Positions 17,612 to 27,913 of a DNA stretch of 64,000 nucleotides are shown here, piece after piece. The DNA is taken from the NCBI RefSeq assembly GCF_900460065.1, contig NZ_UAVD01000029.1, positions 310,001-374,000 of the forward strand. Reading direction: 5' to 3'. Source of the DNA: Streptomyces griseus (lineage in GTDB: Bacteria; Actinomycetota; Actinomycetes; Streptomycetales; Streptomycetaceae). The notes under the pieces were generated by a model. The model saw nothing but the letters and a program-made list of their open reading frames with translations, made no database searches and had not been told where the DNA came from. The position numbers and the translations under genes were made by a program. Every line of letters starts with the position of its first letter. The first letter of the stretch is position 1.

Positions 17612-18073
17612 TCACGGCACCACGGTGACCGGCCAGCGCCCCGCCTTCACCAGACGCACGGCCACCGAACCGACGAAGCGGTGCCCGGCCGACTCCGACG
17701 CCCCGACCACCACCGCGTCCGCCTTCAGTTCGTCGGCCGCCGTCACCAGCCCGTTGTACGGATCGCCCCGGAAGGTGTGGAACTCCCAGCGCATGTCCCA
17801 CGCGTCACTGAAGCGCTCGGTCGCCGCGCGGATCTCGGAGACCAGGTCCTCCGCCACCTCGACCGTGGCGTCGCTCACCGGCACGCCCAGCGCCGCGCCC
17901 GCCGTCATGACGGGCTGGACGTACACCAGGGCCAGCATGGCGTTCTGCCGACGGGCCAGCCCGGCGGCGTAGGCCGCCGCGCGCATCGACGAATCGGAGC
18001 CGTCGAGCCCCGCGACGATCACCTTGGGGCCGTCCGTACCGCGCTCGAACCGATGAGGCTGCTGCTCTGTCAC
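17612..18073 (-). CDS. Universal stress protein (UspA family)
   Basis: 153-aa single-domain Usp. The N-terminal VIVAGLDGSDSSMRAA and C-terminal VVVGASESAGHRFVGSVA blocks correspond to the ATP-binding motifs. GTG at 18073 (VTEQQPHRF) is chosen because longer starts add a low-complexity extension. It is divergent from the polysaccharide deacetylase gene. Confidence 0.88.
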   Translation of the reverse strand: MTEQQPHRFERGTDGPKVIVAGLDGSDSSMRAAAYAAGLARRQNAMLALVYVQPVMTAGAALGVPVSDATVEVAEDLVSEIRAATERFSDAWDMRWEFHTFRGDPYNGLVTAADELKADAVVVGASESAGHRFVGSVAVRLVKAGRWPVTVVP

Positions 18074-18225
18074 GGCTCCGAGGCTATCGGCTCGTCCCGG
18101 ACGGGAGGCCACGGGCCGCCGACCGGCTCGCATGGAGATGAACATACTGCTTCGATCGTGTACAAAACGGGCATCGATCGGTGTCGGCGGCGGAGGCGGA
18201 CGCCCGCTCGTGCGAGCAGTTGGCC

Positions 18226-19077
18226 ATGAGAAGTGATCACACCGGACACGAGCGCCGCACCCTGCTGAGGGTCGCCCTCGGCCTCGGGGCCGCCACCGCC
18301 GTGCACCTGATCGCCGCCGATCCGGCCTCCGCGCCCGGCCGCCCCGCACCCGCCGCGGACACGCCGCCCGCCGCGGCCGCCGGGCCTCCGGGAAACGTCC
18401 GGGGCCGGTCCTCCCCGTACCGGCTCGAACCCATGACGGCCGACCATCCGCCCCGGTTCGGGCCGGCCCGGCCGCCGGTGCGCGTCCGGCCCATCGAGCA
18501 CCTCCCCGAGATCGGCCACTCGATGGTCCTGAGCTTCGACGACGGGCCCGACCCGCTCCACACCCCGGACATCCTGGCCGTCCTGCGCGAGCACCGGGTC
18601 CGCGCGATGTTCTTCGTCTGCGGGGAGATGGCCGACAGCAACCCCGACCTGCTGCGCGAGATGGCCGACGACGGGCATGTGGTGGGCAACCACTCCTGGT
18701 CGCACCCGCTGATCCCGAAGCTCTCCCGCCCGGCGATCCGCGACGAACTGGGACGCACCAGCGAGGTGGTGGACCGGGCGCTCGGCTCCCCGCCGCTCTG
18801 GTACCGCGCCCCCTACGGCGCCTGGAACCGCAACTCCTTCGAGATCGGCGCCGAGTTGGGCATGGAGCCCATGGCCTGGACCGTGGACACGCTCGACTGG
18901 AAGACGCCGGGCACCGGCACCATCGTCCGCCGGGTGCTGGACGGAGCGGCGCCCGGTGTCGTCGTCCTCTCGCACGACGCGGGCGGCGACCGCTCGCAGA
19001 GCGTCGCCGCGCTGCGCCGCTATCTCCCCCGACTGCTGGACTCCGGCTACCGCATCACGGTGCCGCGCCGTCTCTGA
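18226..19077 (+). CDS. Exported polysaccharide deacetylase (NodB/CE4)
   Basis: 283-aa exported deacetylase. A twin-Arg-like signal (ERRTLLRVALGLGAATAVHLIA) is followed by a Pro-rich linker. The NodB domain has all CE4 motifs: SFDDGPD (about 104-110) with catalytic Asp, HSWSHP (about 157) with metal His residues, RAPYG (about 187), and a late VVLSHD. It probably removes N-acetyl groups from peptidoglycan or chitin-type sugars. GTG 18181 is an alternative start that would add 15 residues before the signal. Confidence 0.88.
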   Translation: MRSDHTGHERRTLLRVALGLGAATAVHLIAADPASAPGRPAPAADTPPAAAAGPPGNVRGRSSPYRLEPMTADHPPRFGPARPPVRVRPIEHLPEIGHSMVLSFDDGPDPLHTPDILAVLREHRVRAMFFVCGEMADSNPDLLREMADDGHVVGNHSWSHPLIPKLSRPAIRDELGRTSEVVDRALGSPPLWYRAPYGAWNRNSFEIGAELGMEPMAWTVDTLDWKTPGTGTIVRRVLDGAAPGVVVLSHDAGGDRSQSVAALRRYLPRLLDSGYRITVPRRL

Positions 19078-19105
19078 GCCGAGAACGGTGTCCGCGCACG
19101 ACAGC

Positions 19106-19139
19106 GCCCCCGGTCTCCTCGCACGAGGCGACCGGGGGC
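19106..19139. terminator. Bidirectional hairpin between deacetylase and sortase genes
   Basis: A perfect 10-bp stem, GCCCCCGGTC with GACCGGGGGC, encloses an inner CCTCG-CAC-GAGG hairpin. It lies between the convergent stops at 19077 and 19167. Confidence 0.7.
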
Positions 19140-19166
19140 CGTGGCCGCGTGGGGGGAGGGGAGTCG

Positions 19167-19829
19167 TCAGCGGGTGTCGACGAGCCGGGCGAAGACCACC
19201 ACGTTGCCGTCGTAGCCGCCCGCCTTGGAGTAGCCCCCGCCGCAGGTGATGACCCGCAGCTCGGCGTGGCCGGTGTCGCCGTAGACCCGGGGGCCGGGGA
19301 AGTCGTTCTTGGAGAAGACCTCCACCCCGTACACCTCGAAGATCCCGACCCGGCCGTCGTAGCGGTCCACCTCGACGCGGTGCCCCTTCTGGAGCGAGCC
19401 GAGGCCGTAGAAGACCGCGGGCCCGGAGTTGTTGTCGACGTGGCCGACGACCACGGCGGTGCCGCGCTGGCCGGGGGCGATGCCGTTCTGGTACCAGCCG
19501 GCGAGGTTGGGGTCCTCGGCGGGCGGGGCGTCGATCCACCCGTTGGCGTCCAGGTTGACGTCGATGATCGGGGCGTCGACGTCGATGGACGGGACCTTCA
19601 CCCGGGAGGCCGGGGCGTACGGCAGCGGCTGCACCGGTTCGCCCTCCACCGGCGGCCCCGCGGTGTCCTTGCCCAGGTCCAGCGAGGCGGCTGCCGCGGG
19701 CTGCGGGGGACCCGACTCCCCGAACTCCGTGCCGTTGCGCATGAGGGCGAGGCCGCTGAGCAGCACCAGGGCGATCGCACCCCATGGCACACGTCTGGTC
19801 CGCTCGGCGCCAGCGTAGTCCCGGCCCAT
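19167..19829 (-). CDS. Class F sortase
   Basis: 220-aa membrane-anchored sortase. One N-terminal helix (WGAIALVLLSGLALM) is followed by a linker and the catalytic beta-barrel, with active-site His in VVVGHVDNN (about 129) and Cys in RVITCGGG (about 197), and a late Arg in VVFARLVDTR. The short form without a C-terminal helix and the VxITCGG motif fit actinobacterial class F. No LPxTG substrate gene is adjacent. ATG at 19829. Confidence 0.9.
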   Translation of the reverse strand: MGRDYAGAERTRRVPWGAIALVLLSGLALMRNGTEFGESGPPQPAAAASLDLGKDTAGPPVEGEPVQPLPYAPASRVKVPSIDVDAPIIDVNLDANGWIDAPPAEDPNLAGWYQNGIAPGQRGTAVVVGHVDNNSGPAVFYGLGSLQKGHRVEVDRYDGRVGIFEVYGVEVFSKNDFPGPRVYGDTGHAELRVITCGGGYSKAGGYDGNVVVFARLVDTR

Positions 19830-20030
19830 GGTTCTCCCTTCGTCGCGACGCTGTGAACGCTAAGGGCGCGGGGTCCGGGCGGCGATCAGGGCGGGGCGAA
19901 CGGGTGGCGGCGGGGGCGGGCGCCTGCCGGGCGTCCACCGGGTGCCTGCCCATCGGAGTAATGAGCGGATAAAAGTTCTGACGGTCCGTGACCTGCGGCT
20001 CCGTCAGGTTCGGGGGTTTTCGTACGGCGT

Positions 20031-21018
<988 letters not shown>

Positions 21019-21022
<4 letters not shown>

Positions 21023-21765
21023 AGCTCACCCTGCGCGTCTGGCGCCAGCAGAACCCCGAGACGCCCGGCGCCATGGCCACCTACGAAGTCGACAACATCT
21101 CCGCCGACATGTCGTTCCTGGAGATGCTCGACACCCTCAACGAGGAACTCACCCTCGCCGGGGACGAGCCCGTCGCCTTCGACCACGACTGCCGCGAGGG
21201 CATCTGCGGCGCGTGCAGCCTCGTCATCAACGGCGACGCCCACGGCCCCGAGCGCACCACCACCTGCCAGCTCCACATGCGCTCCTTCGCCGACGGCGAC
21301 ACGATCGACATCGAGCCCTGGCGGGCCTCCGCCTTCCCGGTCATCAAGGACCTGGTCGTGGACCGCTCCTCGTTCGACCGCATCATCCAGTCCGGCGGCT
21401 ACATCTCCGCCCCCACCGGCACCGCCCCGGACGCCCACGCCACCCCGGTGCCCAAGCCGGACGCCGACTTCGCCTTCGAGCACGCCGAGTGCATCGGCTG
21501 CGGAGCCTGCGTCGCCGCCTGCCCCAACGGCTCGGCGATGCTGTTCACCTCGGCGAAGGTCAACCACCTCAACGTCCTGCCGCAGGGCGCGCCGGAACGC
21601 GAGACCCGCGTCCTGGACATGGTGGCCCAGATGGACGAGGAGGGCTTTGGCGGCTGCACCCTGACCGGCGAGTGCGCCACGGCCTGCCCCAAGGGCATTC
21701 CGCTGCCCTCGATCGCCGCGATGAACAAGGAGTGGCTGCGGGCGACCCGCAAAGTCCGCCGCTGA
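21019..21765 (+). CDS. sdhB: Succinate dehydrogenase/fumarate reductase iron-sulfur subunit
   Basis: 248-aa electron-transfer subunit, apparently intact. The [2Fe-2S] ligands are in CREGICGACSL with a distal Cys in TTTCQLH; the [4Fe-4S] and [3Fe-4S] ligands are in CIGCGACVAACP and CTLTGECATACPKGI. It is of the shorter actinobacterial second-copy type. With SdhA truncated and SdhC missing it has no local partners, so it is either a relict or works with another locus. Translation would be coupled to the sdhA remnant (ATGA). Confidence 0.9.
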
Positions 21766-21778
21766 CACGGGCCCGATC

Positions 21779-21816
21779 ATCCCGTACGGTTCCGATCGCG
21801 TCGGACCGTACGGGAT
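21779..21816. terminator. Long hairpin between sdhB and uvrA-like genes
   Basis: Arms ATCCCGTACGGT and ACCGTACGGGAT (12 bp) with an inner TCCGA/TCGGA extension, so almost the full 38 bases fold with one bulge. It lies between convergent stops at 21765 and 21830 and suits a bidirectional terminator. Confidence 0.7.
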
Positions 21817-21829
21817 CATCCGCGCACGG

Positions 21830-24247
21830 TCAGTGCCGCAGCGCCTTCGCCAGATACGGCGCCGTACGGCTCCCGGCCTCGCGCGCCACCTCCGCCGGCG
21901 TCCCGGCCGCCACGATCCGGCCGCCCCGGTCCCCGCCCTCCGGGCCCAGGTCGATGACGTGGTCCGCGCCCGCCACCACGGCCATGTCGTGCTCCACGAC
22001 CACCACCGTGCCGCCGGCGTCGACCAGGGAGTGCAACTGCCGCATCAGCACCTCCACATCGGCCGGATGCAGCCCCGTCGTCGGCTCGTCCAGCAGATAC
22101 AGCGTGTGTCCGCGCCGGGTGCGCTGGAGCTCCGCCGCCAGCTTGATGCGCTGCGCCTCACCGCCGGACAGCTCCGTGGCGGGCTGACCGAGCCGCAGAT
22201 AGCCGAGCCCCACGTCCAGCAGGGTGGTCAGCGCCCGCTCGGCGGCCGGCGTCCCGGCGAAGAAGGAGGCCGCCGACTCCACGGTCAGCTCCAGGACCTG
22301 AGCGATCGTCAGCCCGTTCAGCGTGACGTCCAGGGTCCGGGGGTTGTACCGGGCGCCGTGGCAGTCCGGACAGGGCGCGTAGGTGCTCGGCAGGAACAGC
22401 AGCTCCACCGAGACGAACCCCTCGCCCTGGCAGGTCTCGCACCGCCCACCGCTCACGTTGAACGAGAACCGCCCCGCCGTGTACCCCCGCTCCCGCGCCG
22501 CGTCCGTCCCCGCGAACAGCTTCCGCACGGCGTCGAACAGACCCGTGTACGTGGCCAGATTGGACCGGGGCGTACGGCCGATGGGCTTCTGGTCGACCTG
22601 GACGAGCCGGTCCACCGCCTCGAGACCGGTGACGGAAGCGCAGAACCGCTCGCCCGCCCCGGTCGCCTCCTCACCCGCCTGCCGGTCCGCCAGCACTCCG
22701 GCGAGCACCTGGCCGACCAAGGTCGACTTGCCCGATCCGGACACCCCGGTCACCGCGGTGAACACCCCGAGCGGGAACGCCGCGTCGGCCCCCCGCACAT
22801 TGTGCCGCTCGACGCCGGAGAGCCGGATCCACCCGGTCGGCACCCGTGGCTCCCGCACGGGCGCGGGCCCCTCCTCGAACAGGAACCGCCGCGTCGCCGA
22901 CTCCGGCACCCGGGCGAGCCCCTCGGGCGGCCCGCTGTGCAGCACCCGCCCGCCGTGCTCGCCGGCCAGCGGACCCACGTCCACCAGCCAGTCCGCCCGC
23001 CGCACCACATCCATCTGGTGCTCCACCACGAAGACCGAGTTCCCGGCTTCCTTCAGGCGGCCCAGCACCCCGAGCAGCGCCTCGGTGTCCGCCGGGTGCA
23101 GCCCGGCCGACGGCTCGTCCAGGACGTACACGACACCGAAGAGTCCCGACCGCAACTGCGTTGCCAGCCGCAGCCGTTGCAGCTCGCCGGAGGACAGCGT
23201 CGGAGCGGTCCGGTCCAGGCTCAGATAGCCGAGACCCAGCTCCGTCACCGTCCCGATCCGCGCCAGCAGATCGGCCGTCAGCACCCGGGCCGTCTCCTCG
23301 CCGCCCGCCCCCGCACCGGACAGCACCTCGGCCAGCGCGGACAGCGGGAGCCCGGCCAGCTCCGCGATGGTCCGCCCCGCGAAGGTCACCGCCATCGCCT
23401 CCGGCCGCAGCCGGCTCCCGCCGCACACCGGACACGGGGCGCTGGTCAGGAAGCGCTCCGCCTTCGCCCGCAGGGCCCGGCTCCTGGTGTCGGCGAAGGT
23501 GTGCAGCACATAGCGCCGCGCGCTCATGTACGTGCCCTGGTACGGGCGTTGGATCCGGCCCGCGTCCCGCACCGGATGGACCGTCACCACCGGCTGCTCG
23601 TCGGTGAACAGGATCCACTCGCGGTCCTTCGGATCCAGCTCCCGCCACGGCCGGTCGACGTCGTGGCCCAGGGCGTCCAGCACGTCCCGCAGGTTCTTCC
23701 CCTGCCACGCCCCCGGCCACGCGGCGATCGCGCCCTCCCGGATCGACAGCGAGGGGTCCGGGACGAGCAGCGCCTCGTCCGTCCGGTGGATCCGCCCCAG
23801 CCCGTGGCACTCCGGGCACGCCCCGACGGCGGTGTTGGGGGAGAAGGAGTCGGAGTCCAGTCGCTCGGCCCCCGGCGGATAGTCGCCCGCACGGGAGAAG
23901 AGCAGGCGCAGCGAGTTGGAGAGCGTCGTCACCGTGCCGACGGAGGACCGGGCCCCCGGGGCGGACCGCCGCTGCTCCAGCGAGACGGCGGGGGGCAGCC
24001 CGGTGATCTCCCCGACGGCGGGCGCGCCCACCTGATGGATCAGCCGCCGGGCGTAGGGGGCCACGGACTCGAAGTAGCGGCGCTGGGCCTCCGCGTAGAT
24101 GGTCCCGAAGGCGAGCGAGGACTTCCCGGACCCGGACACGCCCGTGAACACGGTCAGGGTGTCGCGCGGGATGTCGACCCGGACGTTCTTGAGGTTGTGC
24201 TCGCGGGCGCCGCGCACGCGGACGTACGGATCGTGGGGGGAGTGCAT
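21830..24247 (-). CDS. Short UvrA-like ABC ATPase (drug-resistance type)
   Basis: 805-aa UvrA paralogue of the DrrC-like class. Two ABC cassettes: Walker A GVSGSGKSS near residue 38 and near 495, ABC signatures LSSGELQRLRLA and LSGGEAQRIKLA, and Walker B regions VYVLDEPSAGLHPAD and LYLLDEPTTGLHPAD. Zinc-finger cysteines are present (CPECHG, CETCQGEGF, CPDCHG). It is about 150-200 residues shorter than true UvrA and lacks room for the UvrB-binding insertion. DrrC relatives protect DNA from intercalating antibiotics. ATG at 24247 is preferred over the open-frame start at 24691 because homology begins at MHSPHDPYVRVRGAREHNLK. Confidence 0.88.
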   Translation of the reverse strand: MHSPHDPYVRVRGAREHNLKNVRVDIPRDTLTVFTGVSGSGKSSLAFGTIYAEAQRRYFESVAPYARRLIHQVGAPAVGEITGLPPAVSLEQRRSAPGARSSVGTVTTLSNSLRLLFSRAGDYPPGAERLDSDSFSPNTAVGACPECHGLGRIHRTDEALLVPDPSLSIREGAIAAWPGAWQGKNLRDVLDALGHDVDRPWRELDPKDREWILFTDEQPVVTVHPVRDAGRIQRPYQGTYMSARRYVLHTFADTRSRALRAKAERFLTSAPCPVCGGSRLRPEAMAVTFAGRTIAELAGLPLSALAEVLSGAGAGGEETARVLTADLLARIGTVTELGLGYLSLDRTAPTLSSGELQRLRLATQLRSGLFGVVYVLDEPSAGLHPADTEALLGVLGRLKEAGNSVFVVEHQMDVVRRADWLVDVGPLAGEHGGRVLHSGPPEGLARVPESATRRFLFEEGPAPVREPRVPTGWIRLSGVERHNVRGADAAFPLGVFTAVTGVSGSGKSTLVGQVLAGVLADRQAGEEATGAGERFCASVTGLEAVDRLVQVDQKPIGRTPRSNLATYTGLFDAVRKLFAGTDAARERGYTAGRFSFNVSGGRCETCQGEGFVSVELLFLPSTYAPCPDCHGARYNPRTLDVTLNGLTIAQVLELTVESAASFFAGTPAAERALTTLLDVGLGYLRLGQPATELSGGEAQRIKLAAELQRTRRGHTLYLLDEPTTGLHPADVEVLMRQLHSLVDAGGTVVVVEHDMAVVAGADHVIDLGPEGGDRGGRIVAAGTPAEVAREAGSRTAPYLAKALRH

Positions 24248-24446
24248 GGGCTCGGCTCCGTACGGGTGGGTTCTGACGCCTGACGGGACAAACAGTCCGA
24301 TTCTAGGCGTCGGGGCCGGCGGCGGGCCTCCGGGATCCGGCGTCGGGCACCCGCTTCCGGCGGTGCGCCTCACGGTGCGCGGGCGCGGGTGGTGGTGAGG
24401 ACCGTCCGGGAGTCCGTCGCTCAAGCGTGCGTCGTCGCGGAGCGCC

Positions 24447-25544
24447 TCACGCTTCCCGGCCTCGCCGGTCCCTCGTGGTGTGGTCCGGCGGCTGTCGGAC
24501 GTCGAGGCTCCGCACCGGTCCGTCGTCCCGGTCCCGCTCCGGGGGCCGGACGATCCGGGAGAGCCGCCGCAGCGAGTCCACCAGCCCCTCCCGGTCGTAC
24601 GTACTGGTCGTGACGAGCACCTCGTCCGCCCCGGTCTCCCGGATCGCCCGCTCCAGCTGACCGGCCACCTGGTCCTCGGTGCCGTGGACATGGCCGGTGA
24701 GCCCCTGCTCGTACAGTCCGCGCTCCTTCGCCGTCATGGCCAGGGCCTCGACGCGCTCGGCCGGCGCCAGCGGCGGAAAGTCCCCGCGCGTGCGGGCCTG
24801 GGCCATGGCCCAGGCCTCCGGCACGAGCAGCCGGCGGGCCGCCTCCTCGGTGCCGGCGACGGCCACCGTGCCCGCGACGATCACCTCCGGCCGCTCGGCG
24901 CGGGCCGAGGGGCGGAAGTCGCGGCGGTACACGTCGATGGCGCGCAGCACCTTCTCCCGCCCGCGCAGGTCACCGATGACGAGGGGGAGCCCGGCGGCCG
25001 CGGCGACCGACGCGCCCTCCCCGATCGCGAGGACGTACGCGGGGATGCGCAGGCCCTCCGCCGGGCGGGCCCGCACCCCGGGGTGGACCTGCTGGGTGCC
25101 GTCGATCCAGCCGAGCAGTTCGGCGAGCCGGCCGGGGAAGTCCTCGGCGTCCTCCTTGCCGTGGCCGAGCGCCCGGCGTACGCCGTCGGTGAACCCCACG
25201 GAGCGGCCGAGCCCCATGTCGATCCGGCCGGGAAAGAGCGACGCGAGCACGCCGAACTGCTCGGCGACGACCAGCGGCCGGTGGTTGGGCAGCATCACCC
25301 CGCCGGTGCCGACCCGGATGGTGGAGGTCGCCGCGGCGACGGCGGCGGCCAGCACCGTCGGCGCGGAACCCGCGACCCCCGGCACGCCGTGGTGCTCGGA
25401 GACCCAGAAGCGGTGGAAGCCGAGCGCCTCCGCCTCCCGGGCCAGGTCGACGGTGTCGCGCAGCGCCCGGGCGGCGTCGTGCCCCTCCCGGGTGCGGGAG
25501 CGGTCCAGGACGGAGAAGCGGGTCGAGGCGATCACAGAGCTCAC
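24447..25544 (-). CDS. LLM-class (luciferase-like) flavin oxidoreductase
   Basis: About 365-aa member of the bacterial luciferase-like monooxygenase family, MsnO8-like subgroup. Motifs: TRFSVLDRSRT at the start, LGFHRFWVSEHHG (about 45), TSTIRVGTGGVMLPNHRPLVVAEQF (FMN-binding face) and LFPGRIDMGLGRS. The GTG at 25544 places TRFSVLD at the usual distance from the N-terminus and has GAAGAGAG upstream; ATG 25583 is an alternative. The last 30 residues are Arg/Asp-rich and poorly conserved-looking. Substrate unknown. Confidence 0.85.
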   Translation of the reverse strand: MSSVIASTRFSVLDRSRTREGHDAARALRDTVDLAREAEALGFHRFWVSEHHGVPGVAGSAPTVLAAAVAAATSTIRVGTGGVMLPNHRPLVVAEQFGVLASLFPGRIDMGLGRSVGFTDGVRRALGHGKEDAEDFPGRLAELLGWIDGTQQVHPGVRARPAEGLRIPAYVLAIGEGASVAAAAGLPLVIGDLRGREKVLRAIDVYRRDFRPSARAERPEVIVAGTVAVAGTEEAARRLLVPEAWAMAQARTRGDFPPLAPAERVEALAMTAKERGLYEQGLTGHVHGTEDQVAGQLERAIRETGADEVLVTTSTYDREGLVDSLRRLSRIVRPPERDRDDGPVRSLDVRQPPDHTTRDRRGREA

Positions 25545-25675
25545 GCTCTCTTCAACACCGTCGTCCTCCCAGGATTCCCCCATCGGCCCGGCTTCCCGCG
25601 CGCACGCCGCGCCCCCCGGGGATTCCCGCGCGACGGCCCGGCGCCGCGAGCGCCGGGGTTTCCTAAGCTGGGGGA

Positions 25676-26164
25676 GTGGACACCGACGCACGGCCGCTGG
25701 CCGTATTCGACCTGGACGGCACGCTCGCGGACACCGCCCACCGGCAGCACTTCCTGGAAGGCCCGAAGCGCGACTGGTCCGGCTTCTTCGCCGCTGCCGT
25801 GGACGACCCGCCGCTCGCGGAGGGCGTCCGGATGGTGCTGGCGAGCGCCGAGGAGTGCCGAATCGTCTATCTGACCGGACGCCCCGAGCGCTGCCGTCGC
25901 GACACCGTGGCCTGGCTGAGCCGTCAGGGGCTGCCGGAGGGCACGCTGTTCATGCGGCGCAACGACGACCGGCGCCCCGCGCGCCGGACGAAGCTCGACG
26001 TCCTTCGGCAGTTGGGGCGCAAGGAGCGGGTGCGCATGCTCGTGGACGACGACGAACTGGTCTGCGACGCGGCCCAGGTGGCCGGATTTCCTGTGGTGCG
26101 TGCTCTCTGGGCCGACCCGTCGGCGGCGCTGAAGGATGCCCAGGAACGCGAGGGGCGGACCTGA
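25676..26164 (+). CDS. HAD-superfamily phosphatase
   Basis: 162-aa HAD-like hydrolase. The DxDGT motif is complete (VFDLDGTLAD near residue 10), Thr of motif II lies in IVYLTGRPERC, and the acidic motif IV is MLVDDDELVCDAA. The layout resembles the 3'-phosphatase domain of polynucleotide kinase or acid-phosphatase-like HADs. GTG start at 25676 in GGGGGAGTG. It is divergent from the LLM gene and converges on dodecin with only one base between stops. Confidence 0.82.
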   Translation: MDTDARPLAVFDLDGTLADTAHRQHFLEGPKRDWSGFFAAAVDDPPLAEGVRMVLASAEECRIVYLTGRPERCRRDTVAWLSRQGLPEGTLFMRRNDDRRPARRTKLDVLRQLGRKERVRMLVDDDELVCDAAQVAGFPVVRALWADPSAALKDAQEREGRT

Positions 26165-26380
26165 TCAGGCGCTTTCGTCAAGCCGGAAGCCCACCTTGAG
26201 GCCGACTTGGTAGTGCGCGATTCGGCCATCTTCGATATGGCCTCGAACTTGATTAATCTCGAACCAATCGAGATTGTGCAACGTTTCCGCCGCTCTTGCT
26301 ACGCCGTTCCGGATCGCCGCGTCGATGCCCTCCTCGGAGGTTCCTACGATCTCGGTGACCCGATAGGTGTGATTCGCCAT
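26165..26380 (-). CDS. Dodecin flavoprotein
   Basis: 71-aa protein matching dodecin: YRVTEIVGTSEEGIDAAIRNG, then TLHNLDWFEINQVRGHIEDG with the flavin-stacking Trp (about 39) and HYQVGLKVGFRL. Dodecin assembles as a hollow dodecamer that stores FMN or riboflavin and, in actinobacteria, CoA. ATG at 26380 has a GGAGAGGAG ribosome site; the longer open frame lacks homology. Confidence 0.93.
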   Translation of the reverse strand: MANHTYRVTEIVGTSEEGIDAAIRNGVARAAETLHNLDWFEINQVRGHIEDGRIAHYQVGLKVGFRLDESA

Positions 26381-26468
26381 TGTTTGTCTCCTCTCCTGTG
26401 ACCACGTTGCATCAATCCGGGGTCTCCCGCGAGGGGGAGGATGAGGCGAATCGGTGCGGGTGTCCGTC

Positions 26469-26497
26469 TTGACCTTATGAATGGTCCATACCAAAAT
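26469..26497 (+). promoter_or_regulatory. Promoter with overlapping DasR-like (dre) operator
   Basis: TTGACC (26469-26474), a 17-base spacer and CAAAAT (26492-26497) resemble a housekeeping promoter. Overlapping spacer and -10 is TGGTCCATACCA (26482-26493), 10 of 12 matches to the GntR-type DasR core TGGTCTAGACCA. It precedes a sugar-binding lipoprotein gene, a usual DasR target class. A bound repressor here would block RNA polymerase. Confidence 0.45.
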
Positions 26498-26582
26498 TCA
26501 GCCAACCACCCGTGCGAGCGCCGCCCGCAATCCCCCCACACCGGGTCCCGATTTCGTTGTGTCGTTTGCAGAAGGTGACCAC

Positions 26583-27839
26583 GTGAAGAACCGCATTCTG
26601 GCCGGAGCCATCGCGCTTGTCTCGTCCGTCGCACTCGGCGGATGCGGCTTCATACCCGGCTCGGGCAGCGGTGACCGCACGGTGACGGTCTGGCTGATGA
26701 AGGACAGCGTCTCGCCCGGCTTCCTGGACAAGTTCACCCGCTCGTACGAGGAGGAGAACCCCTCCATCCAGCTGGACTTCAAGATCCAGGAGTGGAGTGG
26801 CATCGGCCCCAAGGTTCTCTCGGCGCTGGAGGGCGACGACGCCCCTGACGTGATCGAGGTCGGGAACACCCAGGTCGCGCAGTACGCGGAGAGCGGCGGC
26901 CTGCGCGATCTGACCCTCGAATCGATGCGCGACCTGGGCAGCGAGGACTGGCTGCCCGGCCTGGCCCAGCCGGGCAGCATCAACGGCGTGCAGTACGGCA
27001 TCCCGTGGTACGCGGCCAACCGGGTGGTGATCTACAACAAGGAGATCTTCGAGGGGGCGGGTATCGACACCCTCCCGAAGACGCGCGACGAGTGGATCGC
27101 CGTCACCGAGAAGCTCAACAAGGCCGGCAACCAGGGCATCTACCTGGCGGGTCAGAACTGGTACGTGCTCGCCGGCTTCATCTGGGACGAGGGCGGGGAA
27201 CTCGCCGACGAGAACGGCGGCGACTGGCAGGGCGCCCTGGACACCCCGGAGGCCCTCGCGGGCATGGAGTTCTACCAGGAACTCCAGGCGCTCGGCGACG
27301 GACCCACGGACGCCGACGAGGAGAAGCCCCCGCAGACCGACGTCTTCGCCAAGGGCGATGTCGCGCAGATCATCTCGACCCCGGGCAGCGCCGCGCTCAT
27401 CGAGCAGAAGAACCCCGAACTCAAGGGAAGGCTGGGCTACTTCCCCATCCCCGGCAAGTCCTCGAAGGCCCCGGGCTCGGTATTCACCGGCGGCTCCGAC
27501 CTCATCGTCCCGAAGAAGGCCGACGAGCGCACCGCCGGGATCGCCGTCGTCAAGGCGCTGGCGAGCGAGAAGTGGCAGACGGAGCTCGCCCGGGGCATGA
27601 GCTACGTTCCCAACAAGCCGAGTCTCGCCCATGTCATCGAGGGCGAAGAGGGCACCGCGGCGATGGCCGAGGGCGCCACCCGCGGCCGTGCCACCCCCAA
27701 CTCGCCCCAGTGGGCCAGGGTCGAGGCGGAGAACCCGATCAAGCCGTACATGACGGCCGTGCTCGAGGGCGGCGACCCGGCCCGCGAGGCCAAGGCCGCC
27801 TCCGAGCGCATCACCGCGTTGCTCGCCGGCAGCGGCTGA
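26583..27839 (+). CDS. ABC sugar-binding lipoprotein
   Basis: 418-aa extracellular solute-binding protein, family 1. The GTG at 26583 follows AAGGTGAC and gives a signal VKNRILAGAIALVSSVALGG ending in a lipobox before Cys. The mature protein has the family pattern VTVWLMKD, APDVIEVGNTQVAQYAESGGL, YGIPWYAANRVVIYNKEIF and GGSDLIVPKKA. No permease or ATPase genes follow, so it must be an orphan working with distant components such as a shared MsiK-type ATPase. The promoter carries a DasR-like site, hinting at amino sugar or chito-oligosaccharide uptake. Confidence 0.88.
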   Translation: MKNRILAGAIALVSSVALGGCGFIPGSGSGDRTVTVWLMKDSVSPGFLDKFTRSYEEENPSIQLDFKIQEWSGIGPKVLSALEGDDAPDVIEVGNTQVAQYAESGGLRDLTLESMRDLGSEDWLPGLAQPGSINGVQYGIPWYAANRVVIYNKEIFEGAGIDTLPKTRDEWIAVTEKLNKAGNQGIYLAGQNWYVLAGFIWDEGGELADENGGDWQGALDTPEALAGMEFYQELQALGDGPTDADEEKPPQTDVFAKGDVAQIISTPGSAALIEQKNPELKGRLGYFPIPGKSSKAPGSVFTGGSDLIVPKKADERTAGIAVVKALASEKWQTELARGMSYVPNKPSLAHVIEGEEGTAAMAEGATRGRATPNSPQWARVEAENPIKPYMTAVLEGGDPAREAKAASERITALLAGSG

Positions 27840-27863
27840 TCCCCGGGCGGCTTCCCCGCGACA

Positions 27864-27913
27864 CGGCTTCCCCGGGGCGGCGCGTTCCCGGGGCGGCGTG
27901 CTCCGGGAAGCCG
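27864..27913 (+). terminator. Possible terminator after the binding-protein gene
   Basis: Arms CGGCTTCCCCGG and CCGGGAAGCCG pair over 11 bp with one bulge around a GC-rich loop carrying a repeated CCCGGGGCGGCG unit. There is no T-run. Confidence 0.35.

Noticed and set aside
21833..24283. Plus-strand 816-codon open frame opposite the UvrA-like gene
   Set aside because: Shadow of the UvrA-like gene; Arg/Gln/Pro-rich with no recognisable fold.
27850..27900. Repeated CCCGGGGCGGCG units as a regulatory array
   Set aside because: Short GC-rich repeats are common between Streptomyces genes and here form only a weak hairpin.
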